A stretch of 53,027 nucleotides of DNA from Deltaproteobacteria bacterium (GTDB lineage Bacteria; Desulfobacterota; Syntrophia; Syntrophales; UBA5619): the NCBI GenBank assembly GCA_021372695.1, contig JAJFTY010000028.1:1-53027 (forward strand). The letters run 5' to 3'. Shown piece by piece: positions 27,973 through 37,290 of this stretch. Below the pieces are notes generated by a model that saw only the letters and a program-made list of their open reading frames with translations, was not told where the DNA came from and did no database searches. Numbering within the stretch: the stretch's first letter is position 1; every line of letters begins with the position of its first letter. The translations under genes and the position numbers were made by a program.

Positions 27973-28518
27973 ATGAACCCGGAAGAGGCATCCCTGCGCG
28001 GCATGGTCTACGCATCGCTCTTCGGGGCGCTGACCGCCGTCGGGGCCTACATCGTCATCCCCCTCCCGCCGGTGCCGATCACCCTCCAGACCCTCTTTCT
28101 CGGCCTGGCCGGCGCGCTTCTGGGGGCTCGCCTCGGGGCGCTCAGCCAGATCGTCTATCTTCTTTTGGGCATCATCGGCCTGCCGGTTTTTGCCGGCGGA
28201 AAGGCGGGGCTCGGGGTCCTCTTCGGCCCGACGGGCGGCTACCTGATCGGCTTTGTCGCAGCCGCATTCGTCATCGGCAAACTGGCCGCTCTGAAGGATC
28301 GTCCCGGTTTCGCGTGGCTCTGTTTCTCGCTCGTCGCGGGAACGGCTGTCCTCTATGGCCTGGGCGTCCTCCAGCTCTCCCTGGTCGCGCGTCTCGACCC
28401 GGTGAAGGCCTTGGCCGTGGGCGTCCTCCCCTTCCTTCCGGGCGACGCGGTCAAGATTCTGCTCACCGCGATGATCGCGCTCAAGCTCCGGGACCGCCTC
28501 CGCGGGAGACTCCTATGA
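27973..28518 (+). CDS. bioY: Biotin ECF transporter substrate-binding component BioY
   Basis: 181 residues with six hydrophobic segments. The BioY signatures PPVPITLQTLF near residue 30 and the GAxLG...GLPVFAGGKAGLGVLFGPTGGYLIGF region are present. It binds biotin with high affinity in the inner membrane. The ATG follows AAAGGGGAGG; a longer frame from 27874 lacks a site. Overlap of ATGA with the ATPase gene gives a bioYMN operon. Confidence 0.93.
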   Translation: MNPEEASLRGMVYASLFGALTAVGAYIVIPLPPVPITLQTLFLGLAGALLGARLGALSQIVYLLLGIIGLPVFAGGKAGLGVLFGPTGGYLIGFVAAAFVIGKLAALKDRPGFAWLCFSLVAGTAVLYGLGVLQLSLVARLDPVKALAVGVLPFLPGDAVKILLTAMIALKLRDRLRGRLL

Positions 28519-29249
28519 TCCGCGTCGAAAACCTTGTCTACCGCTACGATGCCGAGGGCCCCGACTCCCTCAAAGGAATCACCCTGGACATTCCAGAGGG
28601 CGTGCACACGGCACTGATCGGACCGAACGGATGCGGCAAAACCACCCTCATCAAACACCTGAACGCCCTTCTGTTCCCCCGGTCCGGAACGGTCTGCGTT
28701 GACGGAATGGCGACAACCGACGGCTCCTCTGTCCGGGAGATCCGCCGGCGCGTCGGCATGGTCTTTCAGAACCCGGACAGCCAGATCATCGGGATGACGG
28801 TCGAGGAGGACGTGGCCTTCGGCCCCGAGAACCTTGCCCTCCCCGCCGCCGAGATTCGCAGACGGGTGGAGGACTCCCTGGCCATGGTCGGAATGACGGG
28901 CATGGAGAGACGCGCCCCGCACACCCTCTCGGGGGGGGAGAAGCGTCTCCTTTCGATCGCCGGCGTCCTCGCCATGAATCCCCGCTATATCGCCTTCGAC
29001 GAACCGACGGCCTATCTCGACCCGGCGGCGAAACAGCGAATCCTGGAGATCATCCGCCGGCTGAACCGGGGAGGGATGGCGATCATCCACATCGCCCACG
29101 ACATGCGGGACATCGCCGGGGCGGACCGGGTGGTGGTCATGGACCGCGGGGAGGTGGTCCTGGCCGGAGCCGCGGAAGAGGTGTTCGAGAGGGAGGATCT
29201 GCTGGCGGATATCGGCCTCGACGGTTTTCCGCAAGAGGGCGGGCTATGA
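28515..29249 (+). CDS. bioM: ECF transporter ATPase (BioM/CbiO type)
   Basis: 244 residues, full ABC ATPase: Walker A GPNGCGKTT, Q-loop FQNPDSQ, signature LSGGEKRLL, Walker B YIAFDEPTAYLDP and the H-loop IAHD. The VFQNPDSQIIGMTVEEDVAFGPENL block is characteristic of ECF-type ATPases. The start overlaps the bioY stop by four bases, and its stop overlaps the next start. Confidence 0.92.
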   Translation: MIRVENLVYRYDAEGPDSLKGITLDIPEGVHTALIGPNGCGKTTLIKHLNALLFPRSGTVCVDGMATTDGSSVREIRRRVGMVFQNPDSQIIGMTVEEDVAFGPENLALPAAEIRRRVEDSLAMVGMTGMERRAPHTLSGGEKRLLSIAGVLAMNPRYIAFDEPTAYLDPAAKQRILEIIRRLNRGGMAIIHIAHDMRDIAGADRVVVMDRGEVVLAGAAEEVFEREDLLADIGLDGFPQEGGL

Positions 29250-30040
29250 TCCATCTGGGGCAGTATCAGCCGGACGATACGGTCATTCACCGCCTCGATC
29301 CCCGCATCAAGATCCTCTCCGTCATCGCGCTCAGCATGATCATCTTTGCGGCTACCGGGGCGGAGATCTTCTGCGTCAGCGTCTTTCTCGCCGCGGTCCT
29401 CCATGCCGTCCGGATGAAGGCGGTTCACGCCGCGGGGGCGCTCAAGCCCGTCGCCCTGTTCATGGGGCTGATCTTCTTCGTCCATCTCTTCTTTACGGAA
29501 GGGCATCCAATCCTCCGGCTCGACCCGCTGCCGATCCGGATCACCCGGGAAGGCCTCGCCCGGGGAATCTACGTCACCTGGCAATTCGCCTGTCTCGTGC
29601 TCGCCGCCGCCGTGCTGACCAGGTCGACCCCCCCTGCGGGCCTGGTCGGCGGGATCGAGCGGCTCCTCAGGCCGTTTTCCCGCATCGGCGTCCCGTCGCA
29701 GGATATTGCCATGATGATCGCCATGGCGCTTCGATTCATGCCCATGCTCCTGGAGGAGTACGACCGGCTGCGCATGGCGCAGATGGCAAGGGGGGGCGAT
29801 TTCATGACGGGCAGCCTGGCCCTTCGCAGCCGCGCCGTCGTGTCGCTCACGGTGCTCCTGCTCCTCTCCGCACTCCGCCGGGCGGACGAACTCGCCGTCG
29901 CCATGGAGGCGCGGGGTTACCGGCGCGGCCCGCGGACGGCACTCCACGAATTGGCGCTTTCCGGGCGCGACCTGGGAGTCTCCGCCGCCATGGCGCTATT
30001 TCTTCTCATCAATTTTACATTAAAGATGGCGGTCCGCTGA
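29246..30040 (+). CDS. bioN: ECF transporter T component (BioN)
   Basis: 264 residues with about five membrane helices. The N-terminal DTVIHRLDPRIKIL and the coupling-helix motif region RGGDF near residue 185 with MEARGYRRGPRT near 223 are typical of EcfT/CbiQ proteins, which link the ATPase to BioY. It is the last gene of the operon. The 183 bases after it contain no recognised gene or strong terminator. Confidence 0.9.
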   Translation: MIHLGQYQPDDTVIHRLDPRIKILSVIALSMIIFAATGAEIFCVSVFLAAVLHAVRMKAVHAAGALKPVALFMGLIFFVHLFFTEGHPILRLDPLPIRITREGLARGIYVTWQFACLVLAAAVLTRSTPPAGLVGGIERLLRPFSRIGVPSQDIAMMIAMALRFMPMLLEEYDRLRMAQMARGGDFMTGSLALRSRAVVSLTVLLLLSALRRADELAVAMEARGYRRGPRTALHELALSGRDLGVSAAMALFLLINFTLKMAVR

Positions 30041-30223
30041 AAAGTCTGATAAGGGCTCACTGGACTTCGCACGGGGAATGGCCGCCGGAAATTTCAACCA
30101 TCGAAGCGCAGGGCGGCTTGCAGCAGAGGACCGCATACCGGGGAATGACGAATCCCGAACGACGGGGCGTTCAGCCGCATGCGGCAGGGGCCGGGATGAT
30201 GCAAGGGGAGAGCAGAAGGTGCC

Positions 30224-31087
30224 GTGAATAATCATTGTTGGACATTCGTCAACACACCGGCGAAGCTCATGAAGGCCGAGAAGGCGATCCGCTCCGCCCC
30301 GGTCATCGCCCTCGACACCGAGTACGACTCCTTCCGCTACTTCCACGAAAAGCTCTGCCTACTCCAGATCCAGGTCGGAGAGCACACCTGGCTGATCGAT
30401 CCGCTCGCCGAGGGGCTCGATCTCTCCTTCCTCGGCGACGTCCTGCTCGATCCCGAGATCCTCAAGATCTTCCATGCCGGAGACAACGACATCCGTATCC
30501 TGAAGCGGGACTACGCCTTCGGCTTCAGAAACATCTTCGACACGCACCGCGCCGCGTCGCTCCTCGGTTTCAAGCAGCTCGGCCTTTCCACGCTTCTGGA
30601 GATTCACCTCGGCGTCACCCTCGAAAAGAAGATGCAGCGGTCGAGATGGGATATCCGCCCCCTCTCCGAGGCGCAACTGGACTACGCCGCCCTCGACACG
30701 GCCCACCTGCCCGGCCTTCACCGGAAACTGGACGCCGCGTTGCGCGAGAAGGGGGTGGAGAAGGAGGCAAAACACCTATTCGTCGGAATGACGGCGGTCG
30801 TCTGGCGGCCGAAAACGCTCGACCGGCTGGGCCACAGGCGGCTTCCCGGTTACGGCCACCTGACCTCCGAGCAGCGGGAGAGGCTTCGGCTGCTCTACCG
30901 CTGGCGTTTCGAAAAGGCGCGCGAGCTCAACCGCGCCTGTTTCATGCTGCTCTCGGATCCGCAGCTCGTCGCCCTTGCGCGCCTGGAATCCCCATCCCAA
31001 GAAGCCCTGACCGGACGCGGACTCCTCTCGGCCGATAGCTCGCAGTGCTTCGGCCCCGAGATCCTCCCGATCCTCCAGTCGAACTGA
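30224..31087 (+). CDS. rnd: Ribonuclease D-like 3'-5' exonuclease
   Basis: 287 residues with a GTG start behind AGAAGG. DEDDy exonuclease motifs are present: ALDTEYD (Exo I), AGDNDIRILKRDY (Exo II) and QLDYAALDT (Exo III, with the Tyr). An HRDC-like helical region follows (about 200-270: TSEQRERLRLLYRWRFEKARELNR). Its role would be trimming of structured RNA 3' ends such as tRNA precursors. It is somewhat shorter than E. coli RNase D, having one HRDC-like unit. Confidence 0.85.
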   Translation: MNNHCWTFVNTPAKLMKAEKAIRSAPVIALDTEYDSFRYFHEKLCLLQIQVGEHTWLIDPLAEGLDLSFLGDVLLDPEILKIFHAGDNDIRILKRDYAFGFRNIFDTHRAASLLGFKQLGLSTLLEIHLGVTLEKKMQRSRWDIRPLSEAQLDYAALDTAHLPGLHRKLDAALREKGVEKEAKHLFVGMTAVVWRPKTLDRLGHRRLPGYGHLTSEQRERLRLLYRWRFEKARELNRACFMLLSDPQLVALARLESPSQEALTGRGLLSADSSQCFGPEILPILQSN

Positions 31088-31124
31088 AATGATAGCCTGA
31101 ACTTACATCCCCAGGGAGTCACCC

Positions 31125-32216
31125 ATGAGTTCACGATTGAATCACGGCACCGCCATCGCCATGGCCGAGAAGGCCCTGGCCGCGATGGCCCGGCAAAACG
31201 TACCGCTCAGCCCGGAAAACTATTTCGTCTGGCTGGGACACGCGCTCGGCGTCAGGGAGGAGCTGGATGCGGACATCCGCCGCATCATCGAAAAGGGCGG
31301 CGCCTTCTCGGAAGAGGTCAATGCCGACCTTTTCCGGAGGCATTTCGGGAAGGACGCGGGGCTGAGGCTGGTTCAGGACGCACAGCAGGAGATCCGGAAA
31401 ATTCTGGAGGAGGTCCTGGAGAGGATCCTGCAAACGGAACATTCCACGTCCGACTATTGCGAAAAGCTCAAGGGGCTGATGGCACAGCTCAAAGGGGCCC
31501 GGGATCTGGCAGAGATCCAGCGGGTGATCTCGGAACTCATGCTGATTACGGTGGTGGTGATCCAGACGAGCGAACAGATCAAGGAACATATGGTGGAAAC
31601 CAAGGCGAAGTCCGAGAACCTCCAGAAAGACCTGGAAAAAGCCCAGCAGGAGATGCTGACCGACCCCTTGACGTCGTTGTACAACCGAAAGGCCATTGAC
31701 CATAAGATCTCGGCATACCTGAAGTTCTTTCAGGAAGAGGGGATCGGCTTTTCCGCGATCATGATCGACATCGATCACTTCAAGAAATTTAACGATCTGC
31801 ACGGCCATCTGCTCGGGGACCAGATCCTGAAATTCATCGGCTCGCTGCTCTCCAAGGAGATCAAGGGCAAGGATTTTGTCGGCCGTTACGGCGGCGAGGA
31901 GTTCATCATCCTGCTGTCGGACACCCCGCTGGAAAAGGCCTGCATCGTTGCGGACAACATCCGCAAGAGCCTGGACCGCGTACAATTGAAATATGTGAAG
32001 ACGGGTCAGCATCTGGGAAAGATCACCGTCAGCGCCGGCATTTCCGCTGCGCGTCCGGATGACACGGAAGAATCGCTGATCAAACGGGCCGACGATGCCT
32101 TGTATCTTGCCAAGCGTAGCGGCCGCAATATAATGAAATCAGAACAAGATCTATCACATGATCCCGCGAAACCCGCCATGACGGCGCCCCTGGCCGTCGA
32201 GTTTGCAAAGGGGTGA
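31125..32216 (+). CDS. GGDEF-domain diguanylate cyclase with helical N terminus
   Basis: 363 residues. The GGDEF domain (about 185-345) has the active-site variant RYGGEEF, and FSAIMIDIDHFKKFNDLHGH and DPLTSLYNRKA are complete, so cyclic di-GMP synthesis is likely. The N-terminal ~180 residues are all-helical with a long coiled coil (about 85-185) and no membrane segment or known sensor. The visible pattern (MAEKALAAMARQNVPLSPENYFVW) recurs in soluble cyclases of this type. GGGAG lies six bases before the ATG. Confidence 0.88.
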   Translation: MSSRLNHGTAIAMAEKALAAMARQNVPLSPENYFVWLGHALGVREELDADIRRIIEKGGAFSEEVNADLFRRHFGKDAGLRLVQDAQQEIRKILEEVLERILQTEHSTSDYCEKLKGLMAQLKGARDLAEIQRVISELMLITVVVIQTSEQIKEHMVETKAKSENLQKDLEKAQQEMLTDPLTSLYNRKAIDHKISAYLKFFQEEGIGFSAIMIDIDHFKKFNDLHGHLLGDQILKFIGSLLSKEIKGKDFVGRYGGEEFIILLSDTPLEKACIVADNIRKSLDRVQLKYVKTGQHLGKITVSAGISAARPDDTEESLIKRADDALYLAKRSGRNIMKSEQDLSHDPAKPAMTAPLAVEFAKG

Positions 32217-32288
32217 GGGTTCGGAGGCGAGCCCCGGCCGGCGGATCTCTTCCGGCAGCCGCGGCATGGCTCGAAACCGTTAGAAAAA

Positions 32289-33131
32289 TCAGAAATAGCT
32301 GTGGAGGCTGTCCAGGTAGTTCACCCCGAGGTAGGTGAACAGGACGGAGGCGAAGCCCAGAAGCGCCATCCAGGCCATCCGCCGCCCCCGCCATCCGCGC
32401 ACGGAACGGGCGTGAAGCATCGCCGCATAGACGATCCAGGTGATGAGCGACCAGGTCTCCTTGGGGTCCCAGCTCCAGTAGGAGCCCCAGGCATAGTGGG
32501 CCCAGACGGCACCGGTCAGGATGCCGAGGCTGAGCAGCACGAAACCGAGGACGACGCCCTGGTAGAGCAGCTCTTCGAGTGCGCCCGCCTCCGGAATGAG
32601 ACGGAGGAACCTCCCCTCCTCCTTTCCGTCCTTCCGCACCCTCCCTTTGAGCAGGTACATGATCCCCACGGCGAACGCCATCGTGAAGGCGGCATAGCCC
32701 AGAAAGCAGGTGAGGACGTGGACGGTAAGCCAGTTGCTCTGCAGGGCGGGGATCAGCGGCTGGATCCGGCCGCTGACGCCCGGCGAGATCGAGGCATAGG
32801 CCAAAAGGAGAAAGGCCACGGGGATGACGAAGGCGCCGAGGCTGCGGCTGCGCGTTCTCCATTCGAAGATGAGGTAAAAAAGCAGGACCGCCCAGGCGAA
32901 GAAGATCAGCGATTCGTAGAAGTTCGCGAGCGGCACGTGGCCGATTCCGAGGTCGTAGGAGCTTTTCCAGCGCAGCAGGAGGGCCGCGGTATGAAGGAGA
33001 AATCCCACCCGGGCCACCCAGGAGGCGGCGCTTCCCCAGGACTCTCGCCCCCGGACCATCCGGACAAGGTAGAGAAGAAACGCGAGCAGATAGACGAAGG
33101 TCACCCCGCTCAGAATCGCCGTATCGCTCAT
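32289..33131 (-). CDS. ccsA: Cytochrome c biogenesis protein CcsA/ResC (heme handling)
   Basis: 280 residues with about eight membrane helices. The Trp-rich heme-binding WWD segment YAWGSYWSWDPKETWSLITW is near residue 210, with conserved histidines on flanking loops. Together with ResB it moves heme to the outside and attaches it to apocytochrome c (system II). The ATG at 33131 overlaps the resB stop (ATGA) behind GGAGGGG. Presence of system II implies c-type cytochromes in this organism. Confidence 0.93.
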   Translation of the reverse strand: MSDTAILSGVTFVYLLAFLLYLVRMVRGRESWGSAASWVARVGFLLHTAALLLRWKSSYDLGIGHVPLANFYESLIFFAWAVLLFYLIFEWRTRSRSLGAFVIPVAFLLLAYASISPGVSGRIQPLIPALQSNWLTVHVLTCFLGYAAFTMAFAVGIMYLLKGRVRKDGKEEGRFLRLIPEAGALEELLYQGVVLGFVLLSLGILTGAVWAHYAWGSYWSWDPKETWSLITWIVYAAMLHARSVRGWRGRRMAWMALLGFASVLFTYLGVNYLDSLHSYF

Positions 33132-34513
33132 GAACGCCCCTCCGTCCGCCCGATCTCCGCCCACAGCTGGTTCATCTCATTCTCCAGTCCGACCCGGTCC
33201 CGGTTGGTCGACCCGGCGAGCCCGATCCGGCTTTTTCCCTTCTTCTCCTCCACAACGATCCGGACCCGGCGGTGGGAGAAGAAGAACGTGACCATGAGTC
33301 CCGCGATCAGCAGGAGGGCGCCTGCGGCAACCAGAGGGATGCCCGGATCGCGGGTCGCCTGAAGCACCGTGAAGAACCGCTCTCCCTTCTTCTGCATGGA
33401 GAAGAGATAAGGGGGGAAGAGTCCCGGGTTCATCAACGGAACCTGTTCGAGCAGCCCGGGATTGGCCTCCTTGATCCGTTCAATGTTCTGGAAGACCCAG
33501 AACTGAACATTCCCGCGCGGCGACGTGACGGAGAGCTTCACCGCCGGCCCCATCCGCATCAGATCGTTCTCCGCGCGGACCACCTCAACCTCGCCCTCCC
33601 CTCCGGGAAGGGCGAAACGGTCGCCGACAGCCGCCTCCCGCTCATCGGCCTTCCCGTCCCCGCGGGCATAGGAGAGCACCAGACGACCGCCGGGCAGTGT
33701 GCCGTAGCTTGACTGATAGAAGCGCAGGCCGCCGAAGGCGATCGGATGGTTGACCAGGAGCGGACCCTGCAGGACGATCTTCCCCTGCTCCAGAAATGTC
33801 AGGTCGGAGCGGAAGACCTTCGGGGCGCCGTCATCGTAGTGCTCTACGGTAAATCGGTCGCAGCGGATGGCAAAGGGAAGGGTTTCGGCCGGCCTTCCGC
33901 CGCCGAGTTGCATGGCGCTTACGGTATCCCCCTCCGCGATTTCGATATAGCCCCGGATCCCGAAAACGGCGCCGGCAAGACCGCCGGCAATCAGAAGAAA
34001 GACGCCCAGGTGGACGATAAGGACCCCGAAGCGGGAAAAGGCCCCTTTCCCTCCGGCGAGAAGAAATCCGTTCGGCGTGTCCGAGCGCCTGACGCGCCCG
34101 TAGCGCTTGCGAAGCAGCGCCTCCAGCCGGGAGGTCTCCTCCGCAGCCGGTCTCTCCGATACGGCGATCCGCTCGGTTGGGAAATCCGCGAGCTCTGCCG
34201 ATCCGTCCGGCACTGCCCCGCCGCGGAACTGCCTCCAGGCTGCGGGAAAGCGGTCCCAGGAGCAGAACGCCAGATTGACCGCCAGCAGGAGGAGCAGCAG
34301 GATGAACCAGGCGGAGTGGTAGACATTGAAGAGCTGGAGCGCCTGGAAGACGGCGAGGAGCGCGGGATGAAGCCGCGCGGAAAAGGCTGCCGCCGCCTCC
34401 TGCTGGGGAATGATCGTTCCGAGGAGCGCCGCCACACCGATGGCGCCCAAGAGGACGACCGCCAGCCGGATGGAGGTGAAGAAATCGCGGAACCCGCCTT
34501 GTTTTTTGGTCAT
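33128..34513 (-). CDS. resB: Cytochrome c biogenesis protein ResB/Ccs1
   Basis: 461 residues. Three N-terminal membrane helices (about 12-38, 65-85, 150-175), a large extracytoplasmic domain and a fourth helix near residue 400 match ResB. The N terminus FFTSIRLAVVLLGAIGVAALLGTIIPQ is typical. It is encoded directly before ccsA with a four-base overlap. The distance to the next gene in the same direction (nikO stop at 34621) is about 107 bases, so the pair is probably transcribed with or after the nickel genes. Confidence 0.92.
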   Translation of the reverse strand: MTKKQGGFRDFFTSIRLAVVLLGAIGVAALLGTIIPQQEAAAAFSARLHPALLAVFQALQLFNVYHSAWFILLLLLLAVNLAFCSWDRFPAAWRQFRGGAVPDGSAELADFPTERIAVSERPAAEETSRLEALLRKRYGRVRRSDTPNGFLLAGGKGAFSRFGVLIVHLGVFLLIAGGLAGAVFGIRGYIEIAEGDTVSAMQLGGGRPAETLPFAIRCDRFTVEHYDDGAPKVFRSDLTFLEQGKIVLQGPLLVNHPIAFGGLRFYQSSYGTLPGGRLVLSYARGDGKADEREAAVGDRFALPGGEGEVEVVRAENDLMRMGPAVKLSVTSPRGNVQFWVFQNIERIKEANPGLLEQVPLMNPGLFPPYLFSMQKKGERFFTVLQATRDPGIPLVAAGALLLIAGLMVTFFFSHRRVRIVVEEKKGKSRIGLAGSTNRDRVGLENEMNQLWAEIGRTEGRS

Positions 34514-34620
34514 GCCGATCCTTCCCGCAACGCAGAAATCTGACGGCGCGGCGCTCGTCGAAAAAGAATGTAAGCAGCACGGCCCGGGATGTCAATCCGA
34601 TATTCGCTGCCGGCGGTCGG

Positions 34621-35367
34621 TCAGCCTGATCGATCGATCCGCTGGAGGGAGAGCGGCAGTTCCAGGCCGTTTTCCTCGAGGAGCGACCGGTTCGAGAGAA
34701 GCTCCGTCGACGGGCCGTCCGCGACCACCCGGCCTGCTCCGATCACGATGCAGCGTTCACAGACATCGAGGATCAGGTCGAGGTCATGGGAGGCGATCAT
34801 CTTGGAATGGGCAAAGCTCTTGAGAAACGCGATCAGCGATCTTCTCGACCTCGGGTCCAGGTTCGCCGCAGGTTCGTCCAGCGCGAGGATGTCGGGCTCC
34901 ATGGCGATGACCGAAGCGATGGCGACGGAGCTCTTCTGGCCGCCGGAGAGGTGGTGGGGCGGCTTGTCCCGGAGGTCGAGGCCGTTCACCATGCCGAGCG
35001 CCCGGCATACCCGCTCCCGCACGGCAGCCTCATCCATGCCGAGGTTCAGGGGGCCGAAAGCGACGTCATCGAAGACCGTCGGCATGAAGAGCTGGTCATC
35101 CGGGTTCTGAAAGATGATCCCGACCTTCCTGCGGATCTCCTGCCGCGTTTTTTTGGTCAGGGTCAGATCGCCGATGGTCACCGTCCCCGAAGCGGGCAGC
35201 AGGCAGCCGTTCATATGCTGGATCAGCGTGGATTTGCCGGAGCCGTTCGCGCCGACGATGCCGACGGATTCGCCGTGGGTGATCCGGAAACCGATTCCCC
35301 TGAGCGCCTCCGTGCCGTCGGGATAGCGGAAGCAGACATCCTTGAACTCGATGATGTGGTGGCTCAT
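34621..35367 (-). CDS. nikO: ECF-type nickel/cobalt transporter ATPase (NikO/CbiO)
   Basis: 248 residues: Walker A GANGSGKST, Q-loop FQNPDDQLFMPTVFDDVAFGP (ECF type), signature LSGGQKSSVAI, Walker B ILALDEPAANLDP. The Ser-Ser after the signature Gly-Gln-Lys is slightly unusual. The start at 35367 overlaps the T-component stop by four bases; the longer open frame upstream is a reading of the T-component gene. It powers the nickel transporter with the two genes upstream. Confidence 0.9.
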   Translation of the reverse strand: MSHHIIEFKDVCFRYPDGTEALRGIGFRITHGESVGIVGANGSGKSTLIQHMNGCLLPASGTVTIGDLTLTKKTRQEIRRKVGIIFQNPDDQLFMPTVFDDVAFGPLNLGMDEAAVRERVCRALGMVNGLDLRDKPPHHLSGGQKSSVAIASVIAMEPDILALDEPAANLDPRSRRSLIAFLKSFAHSKMIASHDLDLILDVCERCIVIGAGRVVADGPSTELLSNRSLLEENGLELPLSLQRIDRSG

Positions 35368-36173
35368 CGCCAAACCCCCTGCACGAGGTGCCCGATCCCT
35401 TCGGTCACGCGGAAGAAGCGGAAGAGCGCGAGGAACATGACCATCGCCGCCAGGGATGCCCAATCGGCCGTCCCGATGCGGGTCCGCCCGATGCTCGGGA
35501 TATCCCCCTGAAACCCCCGGGAGAGCATGGCGCGGTAGACCCTTTCCGCACGATCCATGGTTCTGATGAAAAGGGTGCCTATCAGACGCACGACCACCTT
35601 GATCCCGGTGCCGCGGGAGCCGAAGGAGCGCATCTCCCGGGCGCGCGTCATCCGCATCGCCTCCTCCATGAGCACAAAGATGTAGCGGTAGAGGAACAGG
35701 AGTTGCGAGACGAACAGGGATGGCAGTCCGAGTTTCCTGAGCGCATGGCAGACGCCGGGAAACGACGTCGTCGCGATGAGCAGGAGCGCCGCGCTGACCG
35801 TGAGCGCGCACTTCAGGAGGATCGAAAGGAAGGAGACGGCGCCGGCCGATATGGGGATCCCGGAGAGAACGGCGACGGTCGCGGTGTCCAGAAACGGGTT
35901 GAAGGCGCCGACCATGACGGCAAAGGGTGAAACGAGCAGCACCTTCCTGAGAATGAACCGGGCCGGGATTTCGCCAACGGTCGTCAGCAGAACCGGAAAC
36001 AGGAAAAACGGAGCCAGGCCGGCCACCTCGTACTTGGGGAAGGAGATGACCGTGAACAAAAAGAACATCGTGGCCATCACCTTGACGCGCGCATCCAGCC
36101 GGTGGACAAAGGTGTTGCTGTAGGAGAGCCGGTCGAGCCGGCCGATATCGAAATAGTGCGTATCGAAGGTCAT
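35364..36173 (-). CDS. nikQ: ECF-type nickel/cobalt transporter T component (NikQ/CbiQ)
   Basis: 269 residues with five to six hydrophobic segments. FVHRLDARVKVMATMFFLF near the N terminus and the coupling motifs REMRSFG (about 182) and AMLSRGFQGDIP (about 218) are typical of CbiQ/NikQ. It is encoded eight bases after nikMN and overlaps nikO. The metal is assigned as nickel because of the adjacent nikR and its operators. Confidence 0.9.
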   Translation of the reverse strand: MTFDTHYFDIGRLDRLSYSNTFVHRLDARVKVMATMFFLFTVISFPKYEVAGLAPFFLFPVLLTTVGEIPARFILRKVLLVSPFAVMVGAFNPFLDTATVAVLSGIPISAGAVSFLSILLKCALTVSAALLLIATTSFPGVCHALRKLGLPSLFVSQLLFLYRYIFVLMEEAMRMTRAREMRSFGSRGTGIKVVVRLIGTLFIRTMDRAERVYRAMLSRGFQGDIPSIGRTRIGTADWASLAAMVMFLALFRFFRVTEGIGHLVQGVWR

Positions 36174-36180
36174 CCGCGCG

Positions 36181-37218
36181 TCAACCGTTCCTTCCCCGGA
36201 AAGACCGGATCCCCGCGCCGACCAGCAGGATGAGGCCGAGAACGATTGCCGCGCCGATGACGCCGGCCGCGGAGGTCCCCGCTTCGACGCCGGGCCAGAC
36301 GGGCTCTTTCCCCCCCTTCGGCTCGTTTCCCGTCGGCTTGAAGCCGTAATCGGGGAGAAACGCCGTCCTTTCCTGGATCCCCCTCAGAACCGGGACAATC
36401 CCGTGCTCCGCCTCCGGGAGTTCACCCTTGCCCGTGATCCTTTCGATGGACCATTCCAGCCCGTCCGGATGGTTCGAAGCGAACCAGGAGAGCGCCCCGC
36501 CGGTGATCACCGCCAGCGCCACGAACGTCGTGATGACCTTCTTCAGCGAAATCGAAGCGCCCAATGGCAGCGATGCGGTGATGCTTTCGAGAAGTTCGGG
36601 TCTGGCGCTCCGGACGAAATTGACGATCCCCGCCGTGACGAAACCCTCGACGATGCCGATGGCCAGGTGAATCGGCTGCATCAGCAGCAGAAAAGCGCCG
36701 AAGGGCAGTTCGCTCTTGCCCGAAAGGAGCGTCTCCAGCACGACGGAAAAGGCGCCGAGCTGCAGGGCCAGAGCGGCGCTCACGAGCGATACGGCAACGA
36801 TGCGTCCGGGATTCCGGCTCCCCCCGATCAGGGGTCTGTAGAGCAGGGGGTAAACGAGGTAGCAGGGATAGAACCCGAGGTTCCAGATGTTGCAGCCGAG
36901 CGCGAGCAGCCCGCCGTCGGCGAAGAAGAGCGCCTGGACCGTCAGGACCGACGCCATCACGAGGAAGGCCGCATGGGGACCCAGGAGGATCGCGAGAATC
37001 ATCCCCCCGCCCAGGTGTCCGCTCGAGCCGGTTCCGGGAATCGTGAAATTGATCATCTGCGCCGCAAAGATGAAAGCCCCGAGAACCCCCATCAGCGGGA
37101 CCAGACGATCATCGATCTCCCGCTTCAGTTTTTTCGAAGCATACCCCCCCACCGCGACCGATCCGGCCCACAATGTCGTCCCCACCGCGGGGGAGAGCAG
37201 GGCGTCCGCCATATGCAT
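36181..37218 (-). CDS. nikMN: Nickel ECF transporter substrate-binding fusion NikMN
   Basis: 345 residues: a CbiM/NikM membrane domain (about 1-215) fused to a NikN-like part (about 225-345) with one helix at each end. The start MHMADALLSP keeps His2, which together with the N-terminal amine coordinates the metal in NikM, so the ATG at 37218 is preferred over the ATG two codons later. The GTGSSGHLGGG segment near residue 65 carries the other metal-site histidine region. First gene of nikMN-nikQ-nikO behind a NikR-type operator. Confidence 0.92.
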   Translation of the reverse strand: MHMADALLSPAVGTTLWAGSVAVGGYASKKLKREIDDRLVPLMGVLGAFIFAAQMINFTIPGTGSSGHLGGGMILAILLGPHAAFLVMASVLTVQALFFADGGLLALGCNIWNLGFYPCYLVYPLLYRPLIGGSRNPGRIVAVSLVSAALALQLGAFSVVLETLLSGKSELPFGAFLLLMQPIHLAIGIVEGFVTAGIVNFVRSARPELLESITASLPLGASISLKKVITTFVALAVITGGALSWFASNHPDGLEWSIERITGKGELPEAEHGIVPVLRGIQERTAFLPDYGFKPTGNEPKGGKEPVWPGVEAGTSAAGVIGAAIVLGLILLVGAGIRSFRGRNG

Positions 37219-37240
37219 GGTCTTTTCTTCCTTCCCGGCG

Positions 37241-37277
37241 ATGCCATGAGTATCAAATTCGTGGCACGCTTTGACAA
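37241..37277 (-). promoter_or_regulatory. NikR operator and promoter of nikMNQO
   Basis: The spaced inverted repeat ATGCCATG-N11-CGTGGCAC (37241-37267) overlaps a promoter read on the minus strand: TTGTCA (37272-37277), 17 bases, GATACT (37249-37254). The half-site pattern is the same as at 37720, 44422 and 44719, and resembles the GTGTTAC-N13/14-GTAACAC NikR site known in related bacteria. Nickel-bound NikR would block the -10 region. Confidence 0.75.
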
Positions 37278-37290
37278 AAAAATAATACGA

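Noticed and set aside
36181..37218. nikMN as cobalt transporter cbiMN
   Set aside because: The protein family is ambiguous, but the adjacent nikR and NikR-type operators, and the absence of a riboswitch here, favour nickel.
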